Made by a program: the position numbers and the translations under genes. 64,000 bases of DNA, from the NCBI RefSeq assembly GCF_033958435.1, contig NC_134141.1, positions 101,721,001-101,785,000 of the forward strand, read 5' to 3'. How positions within the stretch are numbered: position 1 is the first letter of the stretch; each line of letters begins with the position of its first letter. Shown in pieces: positions 47,311-60,012 of this stretch. Origin of the DNA: Carettochelys insculpta (taxonomy: Eukaryota; Chordata; Testudines; Carettochelyidae). The notes beneath the pieces are model-generated. The model saw only the letters and a list, made by a program, of their open reading frames with translations. It did no database searches and was not told the origin of the DNA.

Positions 47311-50300
47311 GATTCACTTGCCGCAGCATGGTCTAATGTTGCTAGATACATGGTTTCAGAGCTCCTTGGTAAAAACTCTTGAGCAAGGAGTGACACAATT
47401 ACTAATTTTGCCTTCATTTACAGCTACTGATTTGCACACCTTTTTTTTTCTTTTTTCCCCTTGAATTTGATACCAATGTCAATAAGAACTACGGATTTTC
47501 ACAGCTAAAGTGATGAAATTCTAATCCATGGGTGGAAGAATGAATTTGACCCCATTTCAAAAGGTACCATATGGATAAAAAGATTGTCAGGGCAATTTGA
47601 GAATTTTTTTTTCAGGCGGTAAATTCTTCAATTATTGTGAAAAATGAGACTTAAGAATTAATGTCTCCTCTCTGTGAACCTCTAGCGGGTGGTTGTGTGT
47701 TTTATATGCCTGCACTCAGTTTAGGGAACCTGGAGGATAATCAGGTATTCTGCCGGGCCAGTGTTTCTTGTGTTTTGGATTTTGCATTTCTTAAGATCCA
47801 AAATAAGTAATAAAATCAGTCTTTTTTGGAAAGGAGAATACGGGGGGTGGGGGAACCAAATTATATTTTTATTGCCTGATATGGTTCACAATCTACATCA
47901 AAGTGAGATTAATATGGAGTCACCAAATATGTTGCTAAAAAGAGTCAAGGACTGAAGCCCAATATTGTTAAAAATTAGCATATGGAGGATAATCACAGCT
48001 ATGCTCTAGTGAGTTCATATTTCCTTTTAAAATCAATTTAGTGTCTAAATTTTTATCAGATGAGTTAGATGTATAAATGATTATCAGTCTGATTCTGTAG
48101 ATACAAGTGGGATACAGACTGTATTGTGTATCTTTTCCTTTGTCACCCGATAAACCACTTTAGTCATCATGTTGAATTAATACACTTCTGTCAGTGGACT
48201 TCATCTTCTTCATTTTGTAGAGGATGTTACTAATGATAACAATAAAAAATGAGCTAATTATTTACCTACTGTTTTGCAAAAATGATTTTGAATCATTGCA
48301 TTCTGGATCATGAAATGTGTGCATCATTTAAACACGCAGACATTTCATTCTAAACTTCTGGGGAATGAGCTTAACATATTTCTTACTGAAATAATTTAGG
48401 TAGGTTACTGAAAAAATACTGAAAACCTCAATGTAGGTTACTGAAAAAATAATTTTTGTTGCACACACTAATGATTTTTCTTGTGTGAAATATGTTCATC
48501 TGAATTTTTGAAGTTTTTTTTTAGTGTGGGTATTAAGAAAAAGCAGTCTTGGAATGGGAGATTACATGAGTCGTACATATTTGAATGTGAAATGCACTAA
48601 AAGTGTAGTATTTAGAAATGATTGCAACATATGTTCAGTGTTTCAGTTTCAAACTGCCATTACGGTTAGTTTGAATGAAGTCCTCAGTCCTACGCTAGAG
48701 TCCAGTGTCGTTCCGTGACGCGCAAAGTCGCATTAGAGCTCTGAGTACAGAGGTCTATATTTGCAAATCCTGATGAAGGATTGGGGTAATATTTTAAGTA
48801 TTTTTACCAGCGTGTGCCACATTGTTGTTGGTATTCTTAGGATGATGATTTATTTAGATTATGCTGAAAGCCCATTTCAACAGCTAGTAGAAGTCTGTCC
48901 ATACAGGTCTTGATGTTCTAAGGCATATTTGGGTTTGATCACTCAAAAAAAAACTGCTGCCCAGCAAGGATTCTTCTCCTTACAGTAGTCTTGTACAAGG
49001 AGATCCACAGTCTCTCCAGCTATAGAGCTTTTGCTGCACTTACAGTTTGAAGTTAGGGCTTTAATCTGCACATCTTTATGGTTTGAATCCTTAGCCAAAT
49101 TAAGCCTAAACATTAGTCTTAGACTAACGTTCCTTATTGATACCATTCAAGCTGACAGTCAATGTGCTAACATCTATGGATTGTGGGCGTGTCCTTCATG
49201 TTAAAAGTCCCCTGACTATCTGGAATCACTTCTTCCCCAACCCCCAAGACAGTGTTGTGCCAGCTTTTCCTGAGAGGATTGTGAGAAAGTTGGTTTGAAC
49301 TGTCTGTCTGGAAAGTGCTATTTTGTCTACTTTATTGTTTCTATCGTAAATGTATCTTGAAGTTGAAAAGAGGAACATTTTTATAAATGAAAAAGTAAAT
49401 GAAAGACAACCTGCTCTCTGCTGTGCAAAGTACTGGTAACCTATGCAAGGGAGGTACATGCAGTGTTGCCTCACGTGCCTGATAGATGCCTACTGAAAAA
49501 CAGGAGTATACTATCCAAAGATACTATCCAAACTTTCAGTAGTAGCTGTGACTGAAGAGGTTAATCTTAAAGAGCAGATATTTAAGTTTTCCTTGGTCTT
49601 ATGCTACTATCTATTTTAAATAAGCTAATATGCCATCATTATGAGGTGCTTTGCTGAGGTCTGTGTGTCCATTTTGTTGCGAGATTTTATATGTCCATTT
49701 TGTTGAATAATATACAGACACTTTACTGCAAGAAGCCAACAATCAAGGGCACTTAGTTCCATATTATTGCATCATATTTCATTTAGCTTTCTGTTTTCAC
49801 AGTTTCATCATTTTTATATGCCCTGAGTTTCTGGTGGTATTTCCATCAGTTGGAGGCAAGTAATAATCCTAAGACTTCAAGTTTTGAATAAGTATCATAG
49901 TGAAACTATCCTTGCTCTACCTTAACAGCTCGACATCACTCACACGCTGATGCTTATATATGTATTTGCATACCTTTTATAAAGAGGAAATGAACTGGGA
50001 AGGGTTGTTAAAATAGGTGTAGCCCATTCCTTCTCTAACTTTTAATGGAGGTGGGACTCCCATGGCAGTTTGAGTCAAGAAGAGCATTGCTTCTTGGGAT
50101 AATACTCATGGGAATGGGAGGAGCTTGTTTCTAACTACAGGTTCTTGACAGGCTCATACCATAAACTATGAAGATTTATGTCCTTTGTGTGCCACAGTCT
50201 TTTTCTCAGGGCCACTGACTGTATTTGCTTGCATCTTCAGGTTCCACTTCTGCCCTTCCTCAAGCTTATTTAGCTCATGCCATCCCAGGCTCCTACCTTA

Positions 50301-52523
50301 GCACCTTCATTGCAGGGGTTGCTCAGATCCTGGACACTCAGCCTTTCCAGGACTTGCTTCTAAGTGAGAAAAATGTACTATCTCTATACCTCTTCCTTGG
50401 TGGCAAGTTCACAAGCCTACTTACCATAGAATGCAGTTCTATTACTCTCTGTGGAAGCCAGGCACAGGCTGGAGGTGGGCACCTACTGCTCTTTAAGGCC
50501 TACCCTGAGGCACAATACCCTCTTTTTTTCACTAGCTTTAATAGTTTTTTTTGTTTGTATTCCACAAAAGGAAATGTCTTTCCCTGGAAGGAGCGAAGAA
50601 TAATATTTTCAAAAGTGCCTAGATCACTTAGGGGCTTAAGTTTTATTCACTTACAATGAAACTCATTGCCCACTCAATTGAAGACGGACAGGTCACCCAT
50701 CACACATTTTAACCATTTGTGATTATATTGTCTGTGTCTCTGTTCACATTGTCTCTGTATAACTTTTACTTCTGCCGGTATATCTTCTTCTCTTATCTGT
50801 TTTCCTCACTCTTATTCTTCTTGTGCCTAGTAATATCTCTTTCTATCCTACCCCTATCTGCACCCCTACTTTTCCTGTGTTTTAGTCTCATTCCCTCTTG
50901 CACCCCCTCCCGCCCCCAGCAATCATCTCTCTCTTCTGCTCCTCAGCATCATTCAGGGCTCTCTCCAGCTTCCTCAACAGTCCAGCTATCACTTCTCTCT
51001 TGGTGTCCCTCCTGCTTTCTCACCCGCTTTAGGTATTAGTCTGGAAATTTGTTGCTGAAAAGATGTTGTGTATTCCATTTCCTACAACCTGGAAAAGGGG
51101 CATCACATCCCTGTGGGCCCCTTTCCTAGACACCAAGAAGAAGGGGTTGGGGAGAAAACAGAGGAGTTGAAATATTCTCTCCTGATCCAAGGAAATCATA
51201 GTTGCTCTTATTCTGTTTGTACTCTGCTTCTTCTCCTTCCCATACCTATGGGATATAAGCTCCAGGACCTCTTACCTTTATTGATAGCCCCTCTATTTCC
51301 CTGATCTAGGCTTTGAGAGAGGGAGATATGTTACATATTGCAACATCTCTTGCTGCAACTTGTGTAAGCCTTACCATACCACTGTTAAAATGCTGGTTTT
51401 TTGTTGCTGTTTTCTAGTCCCATGACCAGTGCTAGGCTCAAAACAACAAGACTTCTTGATGCATCTGTCAGTGGCCTTGGGCAGAGAAGGCTTCACTTTC
51501 AATGTACACCAACCCCAAACCACCCTTAGAAGGAAGAAGTTAGCTTAGTCTCCTTGTATTGATTGTAAACCATTCTGCCTATTGTTTTGGCCAGGTGCAA
51601 GGCAGTCTAAAGGCACTAAACCATGTCCACCAATTATTTCACACACTCAGCTGTCAGTCAGGTTTGAATTCCGAAATGAATCTTAGGGATGAACAGAAGA
51701 GTCCTGCTATCAGTTCCTTCAACCATGGAAATTTTCATCAGGTACAACTTGTTACATGAAATACTTCATCTTATAGATAATGGAGGTTTACAGTAGATTC
51801 ACTTAAAATTGATATTTAGAAAATATTTTTGCTCTCACATTCTGATAATGATTGGTAAATATTGACTTTTTGTTTTCCAATTAAAAACCACTGTAGAAAG
51901 GTTAAAAATAATGACATGGTACATTTCCGCAGTATCTCTGTTTTACTAAATCCCAACATTGTTGAGTAAGCTATGCATCACCTTTCTCCCTCTCCCTCTC
52001 CCTCCCCGCCCCCGCACACTCCAAGCCATTAAATATCAAGCTTTAAGAACGGGGGTGGGCAGCGGGAACAATTTTAAAGTGACGGCTTATGCCTTCAAGG
52101 GATTCATTAACATTAATATCATACATATTGGTGCTGCTGATCTGATGTAACAGCAAATATACCATTGAACCAGAGACAGACAGACCCCGTGGCTAAGGGT
52201 TGAAGAATTCCAAAGAGTAAATTTTTTTTAAAACTTCTGTGGGTTCTATTTCTATAGATAAGAATTTCCTCCAAACTTTTGCCTTCTGTAGTACCATCAC
52301 TAATGGACAGGTGCCATGCTCTGTCCTATATAATGGTTCTGACTGAATAACATACCTTTTTGGAAGATCTGTACTACATGAGAACAACAGAATATGGCTA
52401 ATGAAGAATATTGTATCTCAGTTTTCATCTGGTACTTTGCAATAATTAGATGCAGTGCATGTAAAAAATTGGGATGTCTCCTTCTGAGTAGCACCACCTA
52501 AGTTCTGGAGGTAGAACACTAGG

Positions 52524-52801
52524 GGTGCATCTACACTAAAAACTACCTTCGAAATTAGGGGCTACTCGAAGTAGCCTGCAGAGTTTCTACACATTTTCCC
52601 TTGCTTCAAAGTTAACTTTGAAGTAAGGGAGCCCGACTTATAGGTCTTTACTCCATTCCCGAGAATGGAGTAGTGCCCTACGTCAAAGTTTAATTTCAAA
52701 ATAGGGTGCGTGTAGGCACTCAACTTTGAAGTCTGTTACTTTGAAGGTGTACTTCAAAGTAAGCAAATTCAAAGTTATTTTGTAGTGTGGACATGGCCTA
52801 G
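52524..52801. mobile_element. MITE with GGGTGCATCTACACT end
   Basis: Left GGGGTGCATCTACACTAAAA, right TTTTGTAGTGTGGACATGGCC, followed by TAG. The interior carries CTTCGAAATTAGGGGCTACTC, GAAGTAGCC and repeated CAAAGTTAACTTTGAAGTA words, including inverted AACTTTGAAGT/ACTTCAAAGT pairs. The CTTCGAA/GAAGTAGCC words are shared with the elements at 4377 and 34325. Confidence 0.75.
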
Positions 52802-54011
52802 GTGTTCTAACCATCAAGGTTATCTGTATGTGCAGCTGCATTCTCTATAGTCAACTTTAAATAATTAAACACACGACTAAGAAATTTATTCTTCTGCTGT
52901 AATCTAAATTCTGATATTGTGATAGGTGCTATAATTCAGTTAGGGGTTTTGGACTAGGAGGATGGGCTTATATAAACAAACATATGAACACACTAAAACA
53001 TACACAATAACTATTAATTTTCAGTTCTTATACCATCTTTTACTCTCAATGATCCCAGTGTGCTCCACAAGCTGCAGACAATTCCAAGCAATTTTGTGCA
53101 GGTGTACCAGGTAGGAAAGGGAGAAGATAATAGGAACCTTTAATGCCCTGATGCCTCCCTGAACAAAAACAGGCTAAGATGCAAACCTAGTACTCCCTTG
53201 AGCACAAGGGAGAAGGCGTGACTAATGAGCCCAGAGATCCTCTAGAATGACATGCTCAGACAGTTGAGTGGTGGGTTGAACCTTCGTCCCTCTGAGACAC
53301 ATGTTGCCTTCAGACAAAGATGCTGTAGGGGAACATGTATTGTTCCTTGTCATGGAGCAGTAGCGAAACATGTTGCAAATCTTCTTGTCCCTGACACCCT
53401 TGTGTTTGTGGCAGCATCGAAGCAGCTCTTAAGGCACACTGGTTCTAATAAAAATCAAAGCCGTACCAAAAGTCACTTTAGCTTTTTTAAAAACTGATTT
53501 TAATTTGAAGCATTTGGCCTAAGGTTTTCAAAAGTGGCTAGCGATTTTGATGTCCAGCTTGAGACATCTGATAGGAGCCTGATTTTCTGAAAGCTGGGTG
53601 ATCCCTTTTGAAAATCAGGGCTGTCTATGGAGTCTCAAGTTGGGCTCCCAACAGCTAAGGCATCTAAAAACAAGTCACACTTGGAAAAATCATCTTGGAA
53701 TTTTAGAAATATCAGCCTAAAATCTTAATGCTGTATATCAAATCCAAGATCTAACATGGAGCAGCCTCAGTAATGACAATTAAAGTGTTAATCATGAAAT
53801 CCATTTACCGGAAAGAAAATCATGATACCAAGAACTGACCGTTATTGAAGATTAACTTTTCAGGGACACAGTGAAAGAGAGAATTCCAATTTAATGTTTA
53901 TTTGCTATCTATAGAGGTCAGTATAACTTAGGACACTGGAAAGTAATGTTATATATTAAATGGTAATTTTTCATCCTGTCCTAAATTACATTTGTGCACA
54001 GCTTTGGATGA

Positions 54012-54014
<3 letters not shown>

Positions 54015-54041
<27 letters not shown>
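54015..54041 (+). repeat. Poly-T tract of 27 bases
   Basis: An uninterrupted T-run. It could be the reverse of a retroposon poly-A tail, but no retroposed gene lies next to it. Confidence 0.9.
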
Positions 54042-54046
<5 letters not shown>

Positions 54047-54461
54047 TCAGACCAGTTGAAAATCTGGTCTTCAGTGCATTAGAAAAGTTTCAGAGCTGCT
54101 ACTTTTGGACCCGACCCAAAGTTAATTCAAGTTGGTGGAAAGACTCCTATTTTTTGCAGTGGGCTTTGAATGACACCTTGAGTGAGCTGATACACTAATA
54201 GTAAATAATAGAAAAATAATATAAAGGGAATCCTTCCTTTGGATTTCCCAGTATGTTGTAGTTTATCCATGTTTGTCTGTGCATCTCATCAGACCCTAAC
54301 CTGTAAGGGGTTGTGTATGTATTTCCACTGCCTGTAACAGGACTTCTTCGGTCTTTGTAGGATCAAGAGCATGGAGTGTAAGCTCTCAGAGTGCAAACTG
54401 TCTTAATATTGTCAGCATCCAAGCTACTACCAGCAGATATGAAAAGTCATAATACAGTTAC

Positions 54462-54660
54462 TTAGGCTGAGTCTGCAATATTGACCCATACTGGTATAAC
54501 TACATTGCTCAGGGGCATGAAAAATCCACAGCCCAAACAATGTAGTTTCACTGACCTTATCTCCTCAGTGCAGACAGTGCTATGTCAGTGGGAGAGCTGC
54601 TCCCATCCATAAAGCTACCACCTCTCAGGAAGTCTCTCCTGTCAGTGTTTTTAGTGTAAG
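54462..54660. mobile_element. MITE fragment (CTTAGGCTGAGTCTGC end)
   Basis: CTTAGGCTGAGTCTGCAATA, ACTGGTATAACTACATTGCTC, AGTGCAGACAGTGCTATGTC and GTGGGAGAGCTGCTCCCATC follow the order of the reptilian MITE also seen at 23739. The inverted right end is decayed. Confidence 0.6.
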
Positions 54661-54759
54661 TTTTAAGACAGTAAAACTTTGGAGATGAGCTACATCCACT
54701 CTGATTTAATGTGTACTGATGTCACCCTCCCAATTCTAAATCCCTTTTTCTCTCTTCAG

Positions 54760-54895
54760 CAGCTGAGGAAGTCAGTTTCATCTCACAAAAACTTATGCCC
54801 TCACATCCTAATTATTCAGTTACTCTTTAAAGTGCTACCCGAATCCTTGTTCTTTTGTTGAAACAGACTACCATGGCTATTTCTCTGAAACTTTT
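54760..54895. repeat. Reptilian dispersed repeat tail
   Basis: CTGAGGAAGTCAGTTTCATC, CACAAAAACTTATGCCCTCA, TTACTCTTTAAAGTGCTACC and ACAGACTACCATGGCTATTT resemble the same family as 57180-57295 (AAAGCTTATGC, AGTCTTTAAGGTGC, ACAGACTAACA-type end). Confidence 0.55.
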
Positions 54896-56531
54896 CCCAT
54901 TGACATTGTTCCCCTTTGAAACTCAGATTTTCCTAAACTTGTTTAATCCAGAACAAAACTTCATAATTTTCTCCAGTCACCATCCCATTTTCCGGCTACA
55001 ATAGTAGTTTTAACCTCCAAAACGTTTATCTGTAAACAATTCTAAGTGAAAATCTGAAAGGTTCCTCTTGTCACAATCAGTCAGCAACCATTGCTTTCCC
55101 ACCATTTTGCTGCTGATATTAATATTTCACACTGCTCTTGTTGGCATTGTAGCTGTCAGTCAAGATTAGTGTGAATCTCCTTCTTACTGATTAGAACAAT
55201 GTTAATGAAGATGTAAGAATAACAGGGGTGGCACTGCCAATCTATGATTATGGATTTTTGGCCTTTTTCTGCAGTCTGCCTCTGGACACTTGGGCAATTA
55301 GCTGCTGTCAGATTTAAAGCAGGGATTTAATATGAAACTGAACCATTACTTTTGTGTTTTATGAACTAGCTATAGCACTAAAATGTTTGAGTCCTCTTCT
55401 CTCTGACTCCTCTTTAATAATTTAGATTGTGGGCCAGATTCACCCTTGGTGTAACTCCATTGAAGTCAGTGAAGTCAGAGCCGGGATTAAGCTGGGGAGA
55501 TATCTGTATAAAAACCCTAATGGTGAAATTCATTCAGCTATAGTGTAGCCTCCCAAGTGAAGTGGCAGAAGATGCCACGTGTAAGAAATAAAAAAAATTA
55601 GAAGTATGAGAAATTGTATTGTAAGGACCGTTCCTTCCATGCCAGAGAGTGGGCTTGATAACATCCCTGATCAAGTCTCTCCCATTCATCAAGTCTAGTG
55701 CTCTATGAATATCAACCATTATACATTTATTTCTGACTTCCAAATTATGTGTTAAGATGCAAGACACACTTCTTGCATTATTATTGTAGGTAATGGAATG
55801 ATTATGGGGTGCTGCAAAATAAGCAACTGATAGAAACAGAAAATATTTAGGCTAATTAAGTGTTTTGAATTTGAACATCTCTGAATATTTGTGGCTAATT
55901 CCCACTGCATTTGGAGCAGCTACCCCAAACTGCCTGAAACAGAAAATATGGTGGGAGTAGATTTGTTAACTCCAGACTGGGGAATCTGCAGTTACCTGGA
56001 TTCTTACACTTCCTGGAGTTCTGCAGTTTCTCCGTGATAACATTATTTAAATTATAGCCATCAGCATTGACTTCTTTGCAGATTTCTGCTTATTTAGTGA
56101 AGCATGTAATGTAGAGTAGTTTCTGGTTCCACCTGCCTTGCTCGCAACAAATACACACCTGGAAGTCCTTCAGATCCCTTATAGCTGTAGAGAGGAGTGA
56201 GCAAGCTTTTTACATTAGGCTCCACTTTTCTTCTCTGCAGTTAGCAGAGCACCCACCCCACACCTTGAACCTGTGAAATGTAATGCAGACTGACAACTTT
56301 CAGTTATGATCATGTAAAAAAACCACTTTCAGCACGTGTAAGAAGGTAAGTCTATAGAAAGTAAAAACTTTATGTAAACTTGAATACTGTTTTTATGGAT
56401 GTGTAACATTGCAATGTTTTTAATGAGATGGATGATCCTGAGACCCAGCAGCCAATTATGCTGTGCTCCACTTATGAAATTTCATGCCCTCCCTGGGGGG
56501 GGGGTCCCCCAACCCCACTTTAACCACTGGC

Positions 56532-56533
<2 letters not shown>

Positions 56534-56611
<78 letters not shown>
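56534..56611 (+). repeat. (CA)n microsatellite, about 38 units
   Basis: Uninterrupted CA dinucleotides, followed by AGAGAG and preceded by a short G9 run and C-rich sequence (56495-56533). Long, perfect arrays of this size are usually length-polymorphic. ORFs across it are histidine/threonine or cysteine/valine repeats and are not genes. Confidence 0.97.
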
Positions 56612-56614
<3 letters not shown>

Positions 56615-57179
56615 AGCCATAGAGAGGCCACTGCAGGTTGAAAGGAAGAGTAAAGTATATTATGTTAGCTCTGTTCTGCCTTCCAATTCCATGTGAGGTT
56701 TTTCTCTCCGGTTGTATTTTGATTTTCCCTTCTCCACACCTCATAGCATAGGGGGAGTATAGAGCTCATAGGGATGAAAAGAAATGGGTGCAAATCAGAT
56801 GTTAAGAGTGGTAACATTCAAACACTGGTAGAAGAGCACTTCAGCCTCCTTGGACTTTCCATACCAGACTTGAAAGTTGCCATACTTAAGCCACAAAACT
56901 GCAAAATCAGACTGCAGTGTGAAACGGCATCTCTGGAAATCATGTGCAAATTTGGCATTGTCAGATTGAGTCTGAGTAGGGCCTAGGACAGGATAGCTCA
57001 CTACAAAAAGTAATTTTCCCCCATCTGGTATTCTCACCTTCTCATCAGCTCTTGGGAGTGGGCCCCATCTCCCGTGTGAATGGGCCTCATTTGCACTGGT
57101 CCTCTGCATTGTAATGTAACACTTCCATCTTTACATGTGGGTATATATATCCCTGCCTAGCTGTAGTTTCCACTTGGTG

Positions 57180-57295
57180 CATATGACACAGTGAGCTCCA
57201 GCCCGCAAAAGCTTATGCCCAAATAAATCTGTTAGTCTTTAAGGTGCTCGGATTGTTTTTGCTGCAACAGCCTCACACAGCTACGCTTCCGAAAA
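57180..57295. repeat. Reptilian dispersed repeat tail
   Basis: GTGAGCTCCAGCCCGCAAAA, GCTTATGCCCAAATAAATCT, GTTAGTCTTTAAGGTGCTCG and CACACAGCTACGCTTCCGAA match a very common turtle/crocodilian repeat. Class unknown to me. Confidence 0.6.
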
Positions 57296-57360
57296 CAATC
57301 GGGATAGTAATCGATGTTCCCCTCTGCTTTTTATTGAAGGGAAATAAGAAATCTGACTTA

Positions 57361-57690
57361 GGCTGTGTCTATACTGCAGGGTTTTTTTTCCCCCAGAAAT
57401 AACTTCTTTCAATGTTCTAGCATCAAAATAAATTATTTCTGTGAAGAGCGTTCACACTGCAAGAGCATTTTGAAATTGACCGTTCATACTAGAGAACCTA
57501 ATGTTGAAATGGAGCAACGATGGGGTGCCTCCTGCTATGCCAATTAAGTTGTAATTACCCCTGCTTAGTTACATACTGAGTCAATTTTGAAATTGAGGAG
57601 GAGATCAGTGAAAGTTTGTTTGTTTTGGTGGCATTACTATTAGGAATTAAATGCCCCATTATTCCAGAATAACAAGCTTCTCAGTGTGGG
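57361..57690. mobile_element. Degraded MITE (GGCTGTGTCTATACTGCAG end)
   Basis: Left end GGCTGTGTCTATACTGCAGG with an embedded T8 run; interior TTTTGAAATTGACCGTTCA and AGTCAATTTTGAAATTGAGG; right side ATTCCAGAATAACAAGCTTC then CAGTGTGGGCACAAGGG. The right end matches the left only loosely. Confidence 0.5.
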
Positions 57691-58750
57691 CACAAGGGTT
57701 TTTCTGGAAAAAGGGGTGGATTTTTTGGGGCGTGAGGTGGAAACAGTGTTGACAAGCCCTTACATAGCTTCCTGTAGCAATCAACTTTTTCAGACTAAAA
57801 TTTTTCACTGCCTGTTTCAACACCAGAACATATGTAAAAAAAAAAAAATCCTTAACTGTGCCCTGAACTGTGGAGCCATAATCACCGCACGAGCATGGAT
57901 ATTATGTAGGTTGTTCTTGGAAGTGACTTTTAACAACCACTGCACAACATGGACTATGTTTTGGTGGGGCCGTGTACAGCTCAATGGAAAGCTTAATTTG
58001 ATGTTCTCTAGCCCTTTAATTGTAATTTACATCTGTATAGACTGCATGCATTTGAAAGCTGCACAGCAATAGGAGATTGGCTTAAGTACCTCTTTAGATG
58101 CAATTTCAGTGCATTCATTTGAATTTCACTTTGCTATTTTAATTCAGTGCCGGCAGCCATTTTGAATTAGTTTTATGGGAAAATAACTTAATAAAAATGG
58201 ACACACTTTCCTTCAGGCATATGCCCTATTTTAAATTACTTTTCTGTTCTAGAAATAAATATTTAACATCACCAGCACGGTTACTTTTTAGCATGCTAAA
58301 TTTTAGGGAAAAGATATCGTGAGAATTTTTTAAAAGTTTGTAGATTACTTAGGAGCCTAAATCTTAGGAAAATTGTATCTAATGTCTTTTAATTCTAGGT
58401 TTTGTTGTGGAAGTTCAAAAGTAAATTGGGCATTTAACATTTTTGAAGATCAAGTGGACTATTTAATGGTTAAATACATATTTTAGAAGTTGACTTTAGA
58501 CAAGTCATTTTTTTGAAAAAAACTTTGCTGTGTATATCTAATAGCATGTAATGACACAATTATTGCATGCAAGGTCTGTAACTGTTTATTTCTGCATTAT
58601 TTCTTTCACCCACTCTACTGCCACAACAATACCATTAATGACTTTTTAGTATTCCTTGCTAATGTTCCTTCAGTTAGTCTCTCTGTGTAAAATCTAATCT
58701 AGCTGTCAGAGATGGCAATATAATTGCAATAATTCTGTAATTGTGTAATT

Positions 58751-60012
58751 CTTAGATTTCCTGAAAGCCTTTGGCAAGGTCCCTCACCAAAGGCTCTTTT
58801 GTAAATTAAGTTGTCATGGGGTAAGAGGGAAGATTCTTTCATGGATTGAGAAGTGGTTAAAAGATAGGAAACAAAAGGTAGGAGTTAACGGTAATTTTTC
58901 AGAATGAAGAGGGGTAACTAGTGTTGTTCCCCAAGGGTCAGTTCTAGGAGCAGTCCTATTCAACTTATTCATAAATGATCTGGAGAAAGGGGTAAACTGT
59001 GAGGTAGCAAAGTTTTCAGACAATATTAAACTGCTCAAGATAGTTAAGATCAAAGCAGATTGTGAAGAACTTCAAAAAGATCTCACAAAACTAAGTGACT
59101 GGGCAGTAAAATGGAAAATGAAATTTAATGTGGATAAATGTAAAGTAATGCACATTGGAAAAAATAACCCCAAATGTACATACAATATGATGGGAGCTAA
59201 TTTTGCTACAACTAATCAGGAGAGAGATCTTGGAGTCATTGTTGATAGTTCTCTGAAAACATCCATACAGTGTTCAGCACCAGTCAAAAAAAGCAAACAG
59301 GATGTTGAAAGAGAGAGAATAAGATGGAGAATATTTTATTGCACTTATATACAACCATGGTATGCCCACCTCTTTAATACTACTTACCATTGTGGTCCCC
59401 CATCTCAAAAAAGATATTTTGGCACTAGAAAAGGGCAACTAAAATGATTAGGGGTATGGAAACAGGTGTGATATGGAAAGAGATTACAGAGACTAGGGCT
59501 TTTCATCTTAGAAAAGAGAAGACTAAGTGGAGATATGATAGAGGTATATAAAATCATGAGTGATGTGGAGAAAATGATTAAGGAAAAATTACTTTTCCCA
59601 TAATATAAGGAATTACTTGTTCTCATAATATAAGAACTAGGGGACACCAAATGAAATCAATGGGCAGCTGGTTTAAAACAAATAAAAGGAAGTTCTTCAC
59701 ACAGTGCACAGTCAACTTGTGGAACTCCTTGCCAGAGGAGACTGTGAAGGGTAGGACTGTAACAGGGTTTAAAAAAGAGCTAGATAAATTCATGGAGGTT
59801 AGGTTCATTAACGGCTCTTAGCCAGAATGGGTAAGGAATGGTGTCCATAGCCTGTTTGTCAGAGACTGGAGATGGATGTCAGGAGAGAGATGGCTTGATC
59901 ATTACCTATTTGGTTCACTCCCTCTGGGGCACCTGGCATTGACCACTGTCGGCAGACAGGATACTGGGCTGGATGGACCTTTTGGTCTGACCCAGTGTGG
60001 CCATTCTTATGT
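58751..60012 (+). mobile_element. CR1-type LINE, sense, 5'-truncated, degenerate
   Basis: Starts inside the reverse transcriptase domain (DFLKAFGKVPHQRLF-like) and runs to CTGGGCTGGATGGACCTTTT and GGCCATTCTTATGT. The catalytic FADD box is changed to FSDN. The ORF at 59118-59447 covers KFNVDKCKVMHIGKNNP and MMGANFATTNQERDLGVIVD, the segment downstream of the active site. It is collinear with the copy at 45115 over its whole length, with more frame breaks. Confidence 0.9.

Noticed and set aside
50225..50659. 144-codon + strand ORF starting MLASSGSTSALPQ
   Set aside because: No homology that I recognise and no splice context; treated as chance.
54015..54041. Poly-T as the tail of a processed pseudogene on the minus strand
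   Set aside because: No gene-like sequence lies to the right of the T-run on the minus strand, and no target duplication was seen.
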